Of a stretch of 64,000 bases of DNA, positions 1-8,201 are shown in pieces. The notes under the pieces were generated by a model. It searched no databases. It worked only from the letters and a program-made list of their open reading frames with translations, and was not told the origin of the DNA. This stretch comes from Bradyrhizobium yuanmingense. GTDB taxonomy: Bacteria > Pseudomonadota > Alphaproteobacteria > Rhizobiales > Xanthobacteraceae. The stretch spans positions 124,001-188,000 of the forward strand of contig NZ_FMAE01000006.1 in the NCBI RefSeq assembly GCF_900094575.1. Reading direction: 5' to 3'. Each line of letters starts with the position of its first letter. The stretch's first letter is position 1. The translations under genes were made by a program, and so were the position numbers.

Positions 1-248
1 CCGGCCAACGCGATCACCGTTATTTGACCGTCACCGTCGACGATGACGGCCCCGGCATTCCCGCCCACTTGCGCGAAGAGGTATTCAAGCCGTTCCTGCG
101 GCTGGACAACGCCCGCAACCAGGACGAAGGCGGCACCGGCCTGGGGCTCGCGATTGCCCGCGACATCGCCCGCTCGCACGGCGGCGACATCACGCTCGGT
201 GACAGCCCGATGGGAGGATTGAGGGCGAGCGTGCGGATACCGGTGTAG
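1..248 (+). CDS. Sensor histidine kinase, C-terminal fragment (gene starts upstream of the window)
   Basis: Only the end of the gene is present. Reading in frame from base 3, about 81 residues are visible, and they form the C-terminal half of a HATPase_c domain: the G1 box DDGPGIP and the G2 box GTGLGLAIARDI, followed by a final strand ending at TAG. This part binds ATP for histidine autophosphorylation in two-component kinases. The spacing of the boxes and the phrase EEVFKPFLRLDNARN resemble EnvZ-type membrane kinases, but the sensor and dimerisation domains lie outside the window, so the signal cannot be named. TTG at 24 is an internal codon, not a start. Confidence 0.9.
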   Translation, partial: GQRDHRYLTVTVDDDGPGIPAHLREEVFKPFLRLDNARNQDEGGTGLGLAIARDIARSHGGDITLGDSPMGGLRASVRIPV

Positions 249-258
249 GTGCGGTTTT

Positions 259-404
259 CCCTTCTCCCCTTGCGGGAGAAGGGCGCGAAGCGCCGGATGA
301 GGGGTATCTCTCCGCGCGTCCAAGTCTCATTGAATTCGCGGAGAGAAACCCCTCACCCGTCTCGCCGCTTTGCGGCGATCCACCTCTCCCACAAGGGGAG
401 AGGG
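259..404. repeat. Dispersed composite palindromic repeat
   Basis: The 168-bp gap between the kinase and the next gene is almost filled by nested inverted repeats. An outer hairpin at 259-283 (ttctccccttgcgggagaag) and another at 384-404 (cctctcccacaaggggagag) flank an inner pair in which gatgaggggt near 295 complements acccctca near 350. This architecture recurs in Bradyrhizobium intergenic DNA. It could form a strong RNA fold between the convergent genes on either side and act as a bidirectional terminator; that role is inference. Confidence 0.75.
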
Positions 405-415
405 AAAGAGCACAC

Positions 416-946
416 CTACTTCGGCAGCAGCGCCTTCAGCTTGTCCATGTCGCGCGTGTTCATCTTGAAGCCGCCGGGCATGACGATGTCACCGGGCTTC
501 TGATCCGGCTTGCAGGCCCCGAGCCACTTGGCTTGCAGCGTCGTCGTGCTATCGCGCCCCGCCGCACCAGCAACGCCGCCTTTGGCGTGTGAGGTCGTCT
601 TCACCGTGTAGGCCGAGTTGAAGTCTCCGGTGATCTCGGCATGCGAGGTCGTGCTGACGCCGGCGACGCTGCACTCGGAATCGCTGACATAGCCGGTCGC
701 GGTCTTCTTGATCTCCTGCTTGGCGCAGATCTGCTTGGCCATCGGGGAGACGTTGTTGCTCATCTCCTTGTCGACGGTCTCGTCGGTGCAGTGCTGCATG
801 GTCATCTCGGGCATGGGCGAGCCCGATGTGACCAGCTTCATCTCCCAAAGACCGGCCTTGCGCAGCGGCAGTTCGTCGGCGCTGGCGCTGCCTGCCGACA
901 ACGCGAGGCAAAGCATCGAGCCGAGCAAAGCGAGTTTGCGCGTCAT
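416..946 (-). CDS. DUF3617-family secreted protein
   Basis: A 176-residue protein with a clear Sec signal peptide: MTRK, a hydrophobic stretch to about residue 20, and a likely cleavage after SASA. The mature part follows the DUF3617 pattern, with LRKAGLWEMKL near the start, several cysteines (MQHC, QICAKQ, DSEC, LGAC) and a central region rich in Ser and Thr. Members of this family are small periplasmic proteins of unknown function. The gene is a single unit, convergent with the kinase across a repeat. ATG at 946 is preceded on its strand by a GGGAG-like ribosome site. Confidence 0.8.
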   Translation of the reverse strand: MTRKLALLGSMLCLALSAGSASADELPLRKAGLWEMKLVTSGSPMPEMTMQHCTDETVDKEMSNNVSPMAKQICAKQEIKKTATGYVSDSECSVAGVSTTSHAEITGDFNSAYTVKTTSHAKGGVAGAAGRDSTTTLQAKWLGACKPDQKPGDIVMPGGFKMNTRDMDKLKALLPK

Positions 947-992
947 GAGGGAAGCTCCCGGCTGAGAGAGGTGCGGCGCCTACGACAGCGCC

Positions 993-1292
993 TCAGTACA
1001 GTGTGCGGATCGGCCGGTCGGCGGCGCCATAAGGCACCCAGCGGCACGAGAACGAGATGTAGCCGCCCTCATAGCCCTGCACGGCCAGGAATTTCGCCAC
1101 CTTGCCGTAGCGGGCGCAATGATCGACCGCGACCTGGCGCGCATCGACCCGGGTCGCCATCGAATAGGCGATGATGCCGCCGGTGTCGTTGCCCTTGAAC
1201 GGCGGCACGTAATCGGCGCGCGCCGACTGGCTCGCCATCATGCCTGAGACAACCAGGCTGGCAAGAAGGCCCGCGGCCGCAATGATTCGCAT
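993..1292 (-). CDS. Small secreted hypothetical protein
   Basis: A 99-residue product is obtained when the ATG at 1292 is used. It is preceded by GGAGTGACGGGA and gives a proper signal peptide (MRIIAAAGLLASLVVSG, cleavage near ARA). A longer open frame reaches 1436, but its first 48 residues are basic and out of character, so I reject that start. The mature protein has the phrases GNDTGGIIAYS, DHCARYGK and YISFSCRW, with two cysteines that could pair. I recognise no functional domain. It is probably periplasmic. Confidence 0.65.
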   Translation of the reverse strand: MRIIAAAGLLASLVVSGMMASQSARADYVPPFKGNDTGGIIAYSMATRVDARQVAVDHCARYGKVAKFLAVQGYEGGYISFSCRWVPYGAADRPIRTLY

Positions 1293-1475
1293 TCCCGTCA
1301 CTCCAATTGGCTGGCGCCAGTTTACGGTGCCGCGACGCACGTGAAAAGAACTGAACCCCTGTTGGCCGCGACACTTGGTCAAGTCCTTGCGAAGTGTTGC
1401 CGCGCTGCACTTGACCTCCTCCAACCTTCGCGGCACCGTCCGGCCTTCGCAAGACCTTAGCTGCCCGGATTGATC

Positions 1476-1937
1476 ATGCGCGCCCCCTTCGAGAAATCGC
1501 TCCGTTTCGCCGCCGTGCTCGGCCTCATGTTCGGAGCATTGTCACTCGGCGAGGCCAGGGCCGCCAATCCGCTGGAGCTGAATTTCTGGCTGAGCGGGCC
1601 GCGCTATGACGGCGCCGTCGCCCCTTGCGACTGGGCTCTGCCGAGGATCGTGCACGAATTCGCCGAAAAGGAATCCAAGTTCTGGAATTCTTCGTTGCAG
1701 ATCACCGGCTTCTCCGCCGTTCGCGAAACCGCGTTCCGGCCCTGGCAGTCCGACAACATTCCGCGCCGCTATTGCACCGGCGAGGCCATGCTCAATGACG
1801 GCAAGCCGCGCAAGGTGCATTTCTCGATCATCGAGGATGGCGGCTTCGCCTCCTACGGCAACGGCGTCGAATGGTGCGTCGTCGGGGTGGATCGCAACTG
1901 GGCCTATAACCCGGCGTGCCGCGCCGCCAAGCCCTGA
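1476..1937 (+). CDS. Secreted hypothetical protein with conserved cysteines
   Basis: A 153-residue protein, divergent from the preceding small gene. ATG at 1476 is preferred to TTG at 1470. A signal peptide (FAAVLGLMFGALSLGEARA) ends near residue 30. The mature part starts NPLELNFWLSGPRYDG and contains CDWALP, RRYCTGEA, EWCVVGVDRNW and NPACRA. These four cysteines and several tryptophans suggest a compact, disulphide-stabilised periplasmic domain. I cannot assign a function. Secreted proteins of this type in related bacteria are annotated only as hypothetical. Confidence 0.7.
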   Translation: MRAPFEKSLRFAAVLGLMFGALSLGEARAANPLELNFWLSGPRYDGAVAPCDWALPRIVHEFAEKESKFWNSSLQITGFSAVRETAFRPWQSDNIPRRYCTGEAMLNDGKPRKVHFSIIEDGGFASYGNGVEWCVVGVDRNWAYNPACRAAKP

Positions 1938-2052
1938 TTCCAGCAGCGGCTGGCTGGGCTGATCAGCCGGCCGACGACAGCTCCAATTTTGTTCTTGAAA
2001 TGTTCCCATCGCCTGCTAGGCTGTTTGCACAGTCTAGTTGAGGGGCGTCGCC

Positions 2053-2745
2053 ATGTTTCACTTCAGATTGCGTTCGTTGTCCCGTTTGATGATTTCGCTC
2101 ACTCTTGCTGCGGGGTTGGCTAGCCTCGCCGGCGGTGCGAAGGCACAGGACAAGCGGCAGAACGCCCCGGGCGAGTTCGATTTCTATGTGCTGGCGCTTT
2201 CATGGTCGCCCTCGTTCTGCGAGGAAGCGGCCGAACGCGGCGGCCGGTCCCAGATGCAATGCGGCGGACGGCCCTACGCCTTCGTGGTGCATGGGCTGTG
2301 GCCGCAATACGAGAACGGTTTTCCGGAATACTGCCAGCGGCCGGCGCCGCGGCTGAACCGCAATATCGTTTCCTCGATGCTCGATTTGATGCCGGCGCCG
2401 GGCCTGATCTTTAACGAATGGGACAAGCACGGCACCTGCTCCGGGCTGGAGGGCCGCGGCTATTTCGAGATGATCCGCAAGGCGCGCGCTGCGATCAAGA
2501 TCCCGCCCGAATATCTGGATCTGGCGCAGGCCAAGACCGTCGCGCCGGCGGAGGTCGAGGAGGCCTTCGTCAAGGCCAATCCGGGTCTCAGCAATGCCGC
2601 CGTCTCGGTCACCTGCAACCGGACACGGCTGTCCGAGGTCCGCATCTGCCTCAGCAAGGACCTGCAATTCCGCGCCTGCGACGAGATCGAGCGCCGCGCC
2701 TGCCGCCGCGACCAGGTGACGATGCCGCCGATCAGGGGCGGGTAG
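2053..2745 (+). CDS. Ribonuclease T2 family protein
   Basis: A 230-residue exported endoribonuclease of the T2 family, which cleaves single-stranded RNA through a 2',3'-cyclic phosphate. A signal peptide ends at GGAKAQ around residue 32. Both catalytic blocks are present: CAS I FVVHGLWPQ, with its His near residue 80, and CAS II NEWDKHGTC, with Glu near 122 and His near 126. Six or more cysteines fit the disulphide-rich periplasmic fold. ATG at 2053 is chosen because it starts the signal peptide directly; the TTG five codons upstream would add only MRGVA. The gene stands alone and ends just before a dispersed repeat. A likely role is periplasmic RNA scavenging. Confidence 0.93.
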   Translation: MFHFRLRSLSRLMISLTLAAGLASLAGGAKAQDKRQNAPGEFDFYVLALSWSPSFCEEAAERGGRSQMQCGGRPYAFVVHGLWPQYENGFPEYCQRPAPRLNRNIVSSMLDLMPAPGLIFNEWDKHGTCSGLEGRGYFEMIRKARAAIKIPPEYLDLAQAKTVAPAEVEEAFVKANPGLSNAAVSVTCNRTRLSEVRICLSKDLQFRACDEIERRACRRDQVTMPPIRGG

Positions 2746-2751
2746 CTCAGT

Positions 2752-2829
2752 CATTGCGAGCGCAGCGAAGCAATCCAGAGTGCCTCCGCGGACGCATTTC
2801 TGGATTGCTTCGCTGCGCTCGCAATGACA
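2752..2829. repeat. Dispersed inverted repeat (cattgcgagcgcagcgaagc family)
   Basis: Two long complementary arms, tcattgcgagcgcagcgaag at about 2753 and cttcgctgcgctcgcaatga ending at about 2827, enclose a loop of roughly 20 bases. It lies immediately downstream of the RNase T2 gene. A second copy of the same family is at 44635-44720, downstream of xseA. As RNA it would fold into a near-perfect hairpin of about 30 bp. Confidence 0.85.
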
Positions 2830-2868
2830 GGGGTTAGGATCGCGCCAGACAACGTAGTCCTCTCCGCC

Positions 2869-3729
2869 ATGAACTACCGCCACGCCTTCCACGCCGGCAG
2901 CTTCGCCGATGTCATCAAGCACATCGTGCTGGCGCGCATCCTTACTTATCTGCAGGACAAGCCGGCAGCGTTCCGCGTCATCGACACCCACGCCGGCGCC
3001 GGCCTCTACGATCTCGACAGCGACGAGGCGCGCCGCGGCGGCGAATGGCTGACTGGCATTGCGCGGCTGCTACAGGCCCGTCTGTCGAACGAGAGCGCGG
3101 CGCTGACGAAGCCTTATCTCGACATCGTCCGCGCCTTCAATCCGAAGGGGGAGCTCAAGGCCTATCCGGGCTCGCCGTTGATCGCGCGCGGCCTGCTCAG
3201 GCCGCAGGACCGGCTCGTCGCCTGCGAGCTCGAGCCGAAGGCCCGCAAAGCGCTGATCGATGCGCTGCGCCGCGACGAGCAGACCCGCGTGGTCGATCTC
3301 GACGGCTGGGTGGCGCTGCCGGCCTTCGTGCCGCCGAAGGAGCGGCGTGGCCTCGTGCTGATCGATCCGCCCTTCGAGGCCAAGGACGAGTTCGAGCGGC
3401 TCGGCGAAGCCTTCTCGGCAGCGTTCGCGAAATGGCCGACCGGTATCTACGTAATCTGGTATCCCGCCAAGAACCGGCGCGCCACCGACACGCTGGCGCA
3501 AACCGTGGCGCGGCTCGCAGCTGCAGCAAAGCCGCCTGGAAAATGCCTGCGCCTCGAATTCAGCGTCGCGCCGCAAGCCGACAGCGCCGCCCTCACCTCC
3601 ACCGGTCTCCTGATCGTCAACCCGCCCTACACGCTGCACGGCGAGCTCAAGACCATTCTGCCGGAGCTGGAAATACCGCTCGGCCAGGGCGGTGCTGCCA
3701 GATTCCGGCTGGAGGTGCCCAAGCCTTAG
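2869..3729 (+). CDS. rlmJ: 23S rRNA (adenine(2030)-N6)-methyltransferase RlmJ
   Basis: A 286-residue protein of the RlmJ/YhiR family, which methylates A2030 of 23S rRNA using S-adenosylmethionine. The family hallmark MNYRHAFHAGSFADV is at the N-terminus, a SAM-binding strand DTHAGAGLYDL is near residues 39-49, and the catalytic DPPF motif is at about 166-169. ATG at 2869 gives exactly the conserved N-terminus; an upstream in-frame ATG at 2824 falls inside the dispersed repeat and is rejected. No strong ribosome site is visible. The gene stands alone. The standard fold and motifs leave little doubt. Confidence 0.93.
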   Translation: MNYRHAFHAGSFADVIKHIVLARILTYLQDKPAAFRVIDTHAGAGLYDLDSDEARRGGEWLTGIARLLQARLSNESAALTKPYLDIVRAFNPKGELKAYPGSPLIARGLLRPQDRLVACELEPKARKALIDALRRDEQTRVVDLDGWVALPAFVPPKERRGLVLIDPPFEAKDEFERLGEAFSAAFAKWPTGIYVIWYPAKNRRATDTLAQTVARLAAAAKPPGKCLRLEFSVAPQADSAALTSTGLLIVNPPYTLHGELKTILPELEIPLGQGGAARFRLEVPKP

Positions 3730-3954
3730 CGCCAAGCATTGACGCCAAGCCGTAACACTCCGGCATTCTTGGGAAAAATATGCAGGACCGGTAGTCAATC
3801 TGCAAAGAACCGTATTATGCTATTTCCGTGACTGGCTTTACGTTCCGCTTCCGCGAATGGTTGCGGCGGAGTGAAGGCCCTAAGAAAGATCCCGCCGGAC
3901 CGATCAGGTCCGTCCAAGGATGGCCAGCTCCCGGGCTCCGTAAGGCCCGGTCAT

Positions 3955-3980
3955 GTCGCGACGTGAGTCTGCGTCGCGAC
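3955..3980 (+). promoter_or_regulatory. Candidate RNA hairpin in the cold-shock gene leader
   Basis: The octamer gtcgcgac, itself palindromic, occurs at 3955-3962 and again at 3973-3980, so the leader can form an 8-bp stem with a 10-base loop. It lies 27 bases before the chosen csp start and one base before a ggaggag tract. Structured leaders that respond to temperature are known for cspA genes. That this one does so is inference. Confidence 0.4.
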
Positions 3981-4007
3981 GGAGGAGCAATGAGGGGGAG
4001 TTTCCCG

Positions 4008-4223
4008 ATGGCCATGACGGGAACGGTCAAGTTCTTCAACGGCGAGCGCGGCTACGGCTTCATCAAGCCTGACGACGGCGGTCGCGATGTCTTCGTTCAC
4101 ATCACTGCTGTGGAGCGGGCGGGACTGAAGGACCTTGCCGAAGGACAGCGTATTACTTTCGAAGTCGAACCGGACAAGAAGGGGAAGGGACCGAAGGCGG
4201 TCAATCTGGTGATCCTCTCCTAG
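4008..4223 (+). CDS. Cold-shock domain protein (CspA family)
   Basis: A 71-residue protein made of a single cold-shock domain. RNP1 is GYGFIKP and RNP2 is VFVHI, the two nucleic-acid-binding strands, and the protein starts with the typical MTGTVKFFN. Such proteins bind single-stranded RNA or DNA and melt RNA structure. I choose ATG 4008 because agggggag sits seven bases upstream. ATG 3990 is in frame with ggaggag close by, which would give MRGSFP first, but that spacing is only two bases. A long leader (from about 3830) with a hairpin precedes it and a strong terminator follows. Confidence 0.93.
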   Translation: MAMTGTVKFFNGERGYGFIKPDDGGRDVFVHITAVERAGLKDLAEGQRITFEVEPDKKGKGPKAVNLVILS

Positions 4224-4243
4224 CAAGCCTGGCGAAAACAAAT

Positions 4244-4263
4244 CCCGGCCGCGAGCGGCCGGG
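4244..4263 (+). terminator. Terminator of the cold-shock gene
   Basis: A GC-rich hairpin with arms cccggccg and cggccggg and loop cgag begins 20 bases after the csp stop codon. A short T-rich run (attttcttcttt) follows about 10 bases later. It separates csp from the convergent porin-like gene and may work in both directions. Confidence 0.7.
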
Positions 4264-4293
4264 AGGCTGGTCCGGTATTTTCTTCTTTGGATG

Positions 4294-4917
4294 TCAGAAG
4301 CGATAGTTCACGCCTGCGCGGACAACGTTGGCGCTATAGCCGTTTGACACGCCCGTGATTGCGAACTGGCTGGTCGACAGATCGATGTAGAGATATTCGA
4401 GCTTGGCGCTCCAGTTCGGCGCGAGGCCGACTTCCGCACCGGCGCCGATGGTCCAGCCCGCGGTGGTGTGCGACTCCGACCAGCCGAAGGTCTGCGCGCG
4501 CAGCTCGCCGAAGGCGAGACCGGCGGTGCCGTAGAACAGCACGTTGTTGAACGCATAGCCGGCGCGGCCGCGCAGGGTGCCGAACCACGGATTGGAGAAC
4601 TTCCACGGCGCGAACGTGTCGTCGGCGCCGGCGGCCTGGATGTCGCCCTCGACGCCGAACACCCACGGGCCGTTCTGGAAATTGTAGCCGGCCTGCACAC
4701 CGCCGACGAAGCCGGACGGCTTGGTGGGGTTGTTGTCGACCGAGCCCCATTCATAGCCGATATTGCCGCCGAGATAGGGACCCGCCCAGCTATAGGCATT
4801 GAGCGGCTGATTGACGGTATAGGGCGCACGCTGCCCGTAACTGAGATCGGCGGCCTCTGCCGAAGCTGTCCAGCCGGCTGCAACCAACGCGGCTGCGCCC
4901 ACAACGAGCCTCTTCAT
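4294..4917 (-). CDS. Outer membrane beta-barrel protein (Omp31/opacity porin-like)
   Basis: A 207-residue protein. The signal peptide (MKRLVVGAAALVAAGWTASAEA) is followed by the standard layout of rhizobial Omp31-like proteins: AYSWAGPYLGGNIGYEWG, SGFVGGVQAGYNFQ, VFGVEGDIQ, LRGRAGYAF, LFYGTAGLAFG, and a last strand ending VVRAGVNYRF with the C-terminal phenylalanine required for barrel insertion. Eight alternating beta strands are plausible. The function is usually structural or immunogenic rather than transport. ATG at 4917 is used (GGAG seven bases upstream) instead of the GTG one codon earlier. Monocistronic. Confidence 0.9.
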   Translation of the reverse strand: MKRLVVGAAALVAAGWTASAEAADLSYGQRAPYTVNQPLNAYSWAGPYLGGNIGYEWGSVDNNPTKPSGFVGGVQAGYNFQNGPWVFGVEGDIQAAGADDTFAPWKFSNPWFGTLRGRAGYAFNNVLFYGTAGLAFGELRAQTFGWSESHTTAGWTIGAGAEVGLAPNWSAKLEYLYIDLSTSQFAITGVSNGYSANVVRAGVNYRF

Positions 4918-5167
4918 CACTCACTCCAACGCCACTGTCGCAACCCGAGCGATGCCCGCGCCGCGGCGCGAGCAAAACCGCATGGTTACGGAACCAAGAG
5001 CTTTTCGCGTAGGATTTATCGAGAGTTTTAAGTTAAAGGGCTGTTAAGCCGGGTTACCGCCCGCTTAACAGACTTAAGGAAGCGTTACCGGGAGCTGCCC
5101 GCCATCCTCTGTGCGTGCCGCATGGCCGGAACTTCAAATCAGTCCCCCCAGCGCCTAAATTCGTCCC

Positions 5168-7234
5168 ATGGTTCACGATTCCCCCGACAATCCGGACGAC
5201 CGCGCGCGCAAGGCGCCGCCGGCTGCGAGCGACACGCCGCCCGAGCGGCTGGCCGGGCCGGACGTAGATCCCGCGGCGGCAGGGGGCGATGACGAGGACG
5301 ATGCCCTGCTGCCGGACATCCTGGAAGAGAGCGGCGCCGTCGGCGAAGGCCCGCTCGCGACCGGTCACGAGGCGATCGAGCGCGCGGTCCGCCTCGCACC
5401 GACCTCGCCCGGCGTCTATCGTATGCTCAATGCGAACGCCGACGTGCTCTATGTCGGCAAGGCCAAGAACGTCAAAAAGCGCCTGTCCAGTTATGCGCGC
5501 CAGAGTGCGCCGCTGCCGGCCCGCATCCTGCGCATGATCGCGGCCACCGTCACGGTGGAGATCGTCTCGACCACGACCGAGACCGAGGCGCTGCTGCTGG
5601 AAGCCAACCTCATCAAGCAGCTGCGGCCGCGCTTCAACGTGCAGCTTCGCGACGACAAGTCGTTCCCCTACATCCTGATCACCGGCGACCATTGGGCGCC
5701 GCAGATCCTGAAACATCGCGGTGCGCAGACCCGGCCCGGGCGCTATTTCGGCCCGTTTGCCTCCGCCGGCGCGGTCAACCGCACCATCACGGCGCTGCAG
5801 CGCGCGTTCTTGATCCGCTCCTGCACTGATTCCTTCTTCGAGAGCCGCACCCGGCCCTGCCTGCTCCACCAGATCCGCCGCTGCGCCGGACCCTGCACCC
5901 GGGAGATCGATTTCGGCGGCTATTCGACGCTGGTGCGCGAGGCCAGCGACTTCCTCTCCGGCAAGAGCCATGCGGTGAAGCAGGAGCTCGCCGGCGAGAT
6001 GGAGAAGGCCTCGAACGAGCTCGAATTCGAGCGCGCCGCACTGTACCGCGATCGCCTCGCCGCGCTGTCGGCGATCCAGTCGCAGCAGGGCATCAATCCG
6101 CGCACGGTGGAGGAAGCCGACGTGTTCGCCATCCACCAGGAGGGCGGCTTCTCCTGCGTCGAGGTGTTCTTCTTTCGCACCGGACAGAACTGGGGCAACC
6201 GCGCCTATTTTCCGCGCGCGGAGAAGAGCTTTACGCCCGAGGAGGTGCTGGGGTCCTTCCTGGCGCAGTTCTACGACGACAAGCCGCCGCCGAGGAACAT
6301 CCTGCTCTCGCACGATATCGAGGAGAGCGAGCTGCTCGCCAACGCGCTATCGATCAAGGCTGGCCACAAGGTCGAGGTCACCGCGCCCAAGCGCGGCGAG
6401 AAGAAGGAGCTGGTCACCCACGCGCTGACCAATGCGCGCGAGGCGCTCGGCCGCAAGCTCGCGGACACCGCGACGCAAAGCCGGTTGCTCGAGGCCATGG
6501 CCGCGACGCTGAGCCTGCCGCACGTGCCCAAGCGCATCGAGGTCTACGACAACAGCCACATCCAGGGCACCAACGCGGTCGGCGCCATGATCGTCGCGGG
6601 CCCAGATGGCTTCGTGAAGAACCAGTACCGCAAGTTCAACATCAAGTCGGAAGGGATCACGCCCGGCGACGACTTCGCCATGATGCGCGAAGTGCTGGAG
6701 CGCCGCTTCAAGCGCCTGATCAATCCGCCCGAGGATGCCGCCAAGGAAGGCAACAAGGCCAAGGACGACGATTTCCCGCAATGGCCCGACCTCGTGATCA
6801 TCGACGGCGGCCGCGGCCAGCTCAACGCCGTGCGCGAGATCTTCGCCAATCTCGGCCTGACCCAGGTGTCGCTGATGTCGGTCGCCAAGGGACCGGACCG
6901 GGATGCCGGCCGCGAGACCCTGTTCATGCCGGAGCGCGAGGCGATCAAGCTGGAGCCGCGCGATCCCGTGCTCTATTTCATCCAGCGCCTGCGTGACGAA
7001 GCCCACCGCTTCGTCATCGGCTCGCACCGCAAGCTGCGCAAGAAGGACATCCGCGAGGCTGGTTTGCAGGAGATTCCGGGCATCGGCCCGTCACGCAAAC
7101 GTGCCTTGCTGCACCATTTCGGAACCCTGAAGGAGATCGAACGGGCCTCGATCGCCGATCTCGGCAAGGTTCCGGGGGTGAGCGCCGAGAGCGCGCGCAG
7201 GATTTTCGAGTATTTCCATCCCCAACCGGGATGA
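5168..7234 (+). CDS. uvrC: Excinuclease ABC subunit C
   Basis: A 688-residue UvrC, the nuclease that incises DNA on both sides of a lesion in nucleotide excision repair. The domain order is an acidic, low-complexity N-terminal extension of about 70 residues, then a GIY-YIG domain (SPGVYRML, VLYVGKAKNVKKRL), a UvrB-binding UVR segment (LEFERAALYRDRLAAL), the UvrC C-terminal endonuclease (EVYDNSHIQG, VIIDGGRGQL, VAKGPDRDAGRE, DEAHRFVIGSHR), and paired helix-hairpin-helix motifs at the end (GIGPSRKRALL, VPGVSAESARRI). The extension makes it longer than E. coli UvrC (about 610 residues). It is followed 97 bases later by pgsA. Confidence 0.97.
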   Translation: MVHDSPDNPDDRARKAPPAASDTPPERLAGPDVDPAAAGGDDEDDALLPDILEESGAVGEGPLATGHEAIERAVRLAPTSPGVYRMLNANADVLYVGKAKNVKKRLSSYARQSAPLPARILRMIAATVTVEIVSTTTETEALLLEANLIKQLRPRFNVQLRDDKSFPYILITGDHWAPQILKHRGAQTRPGRYFGPFASAGAVNRTITALQRAFLIRSCTDSFFESRTRPCLLHQIRRCAGPCTREIDFGGYSTLVREASDFLSGKSHAVKQELAGEMEKASNELEFERAALYRDRLAALSAIQSQQGINPRTVEEADVFAIHQEGGFSCVEVFFFRTGQNWGNRAYFPRAEKSFTPEEVLGSFLAQFYDDKPPPRNILLSHDIEESELLANALSIKAGHKVEVTAPKRGEKKELVTHALTNAREALGRKLADTATQSRLLEAMAATLSLPHVPKRIEVYDNSHIQGTNAVGAMIVAGPDGFVKNQYRKFNIKSEGITPGDDFAMMREVLERRFKRLINPPEDAAKEGNKAKDDDFPQWPDLVIIDGGRGQLNAVREIFANLGLTQVSLMSVAKGPDRDAGRETLFMPEREAIKLEPRDPVLYFIQRLRDEAHRFVIGSHRKLRKKDIREAGLQEIPGIGPSRKRALLHHFGTLKEIERASIADLGKVPGVSAESARRIFEYFHPQPG

Positions 7235-7331
7235 ACTAAAGGGGGACCGCAGTCATATGATCGTCGTGTCCGCACCTCATTTGGGGCGCGGGACGGTTGA
7301 CGTTCAGGCAGCAGCGGTATTGGTAGGACGG

Positions 7332-7949
7332 ATGAACATCGCCACCACACGAGGGACGACCAGCCGCGCGATGTCCCTCCCCAACATCCTGACCTATGGC
7401 CGGATCGCCGCGATCCCGGTCGTGGTCGGATGCATCTATGCGCAGTCGATTCTGGATCAGCCGCTCTGGCTGCGCTGGCTCGCGGTCGCCCTTTTCATCG
7501 CCGCAGGGGTGACGGATTACCTCGACGGCTACTACGCGCGGATCTGGAATCAGCAATCGGCTTTCGGCCGCATGCTCGATCCGATCGCCGACAAGCTGCT
7601 GGTCGCCTCCTGCCTGTTGATGCTGGCCGCGGACGGCATCATTCACGGCTGGTCGCTATGGGCCGCCATCGTGATCCTGTGCCGCGAGATCCTGGTCTCG
7701 GGCCTGCGCGAATATCTGGCTGCGCTCCGTGTCAGCGTGCCCGTGACCAAGCTTGCGAAGTGGAAAACCACGGTCCAGCTGGTTGCGATCGGCTTCCTGA
7801 TCGCCGGCCCAGCCGGCGATCAGGTGGTGCCGGTGGTCTCGATGATTGGGCTCGCACTGCTGTGGGCTTCGGCGATCCTCACCATGTACACCGGCTACGA
7901 CTATTTCCGCGCCGGCATCCATCACCTCATCAAGGAGGACGAGGGATGA
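7332..7949 (+). CDS. pgsA: CDP-diacylglycerol--glycerol-3-phosphate 3-phosphatidyltransferase
   Basis: A 205-residue inner-membrane enzyme that makes phosphatidylglycerol phosphate from CDP-diacylglycerol. The CDP-alcohol phosphotransferase signature is complete: D-Y-L-DG-YYAR, then G-R-M-LD-P-I-A-D around residues 55-80. Four to six hydrophobic helices follow. ATG at 7332 is adopted; the open frame continues upstream to 7257, but that part lacks family similarity. An internal ATG giving MSLPNILTYGR, the usual family N-terminus, is the alternative at about 7371. Its stop overlaps the moaD start, so lipid and molybdopterin genes share a transcript. Confidence 0.93.
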   Translation: MNIATTRGTTSRAMSLPNILTYGRIAAIPVVVGCIYAQSILDQPLWLRWLAVALFIAAGVTDYLDGYYARIWNQQSAFGRMLDPIADKLLVASCLLMLAADGIIHGWSLWAAIVILCREILVSGLREYLAALRVSVPVTKLAKWKTTVQLVAIGFLIAGPAGDQVVPVVSMIGLALLWASAILTMYTGYDYFRAGIHHLIKEDEG

Positions 7950-8197
7950 AGGTGAAGTATTTCGCCTGGGTGCGCGAGCGCGTCGGCAAGGCCGAAGAGA
8001 CGATCGAGCCTCCCGCGAGCGTGCGCACCGTCGAGGAGCTGATCGCCTGGCTCTCCGGCCAAAGCGAAGCCTATGCGTACGCGTTCGAGAAGCCGAAGGT
8101 GATCCGCGCCGCGATCGACCGCGCTCACGTCAAGCAGGACGCCGCCATCGCAGGCGCCCGCGAGATCGCGTTCTTCCCGCCCATGACCGGCGGCTAG
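7946..8197 (+). CDS. moaD: Molybdopterin synthase sulfur carrier subunit
   Basis: An 83-residue ubiquitin-like protein ending in the required Gly-Gly tail (FFPPMTGG). That tail is thiocarboxylated and donates sulfur to precursor Z in molybdopterin synthesis. It starts MKVKYFAWVRERVGK with ATG overlapping the pgsA stop (ATGA) and a good AAGGAGG-type site inside the end of pgsA. The partner subunit moaE follows after four bases. Family length and tail are normal. Confidence 0.95.
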   Translation: MKVKYFAWVRERVGKAEETIEPPASVRTVEELIAWLSGQSEAYAYAFEKPKVIRAAIDRAHVKQDAAIAGAREIAFFPPMTGG

Positions 8198-8201
8198 CCT
8201 C

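Noticed and set aside
5054..6313. A 419-codon leftward open frame over uvrC
   Set aside because: It lies opposite the GIY-YIG part of uvrC and has no domain of its own.
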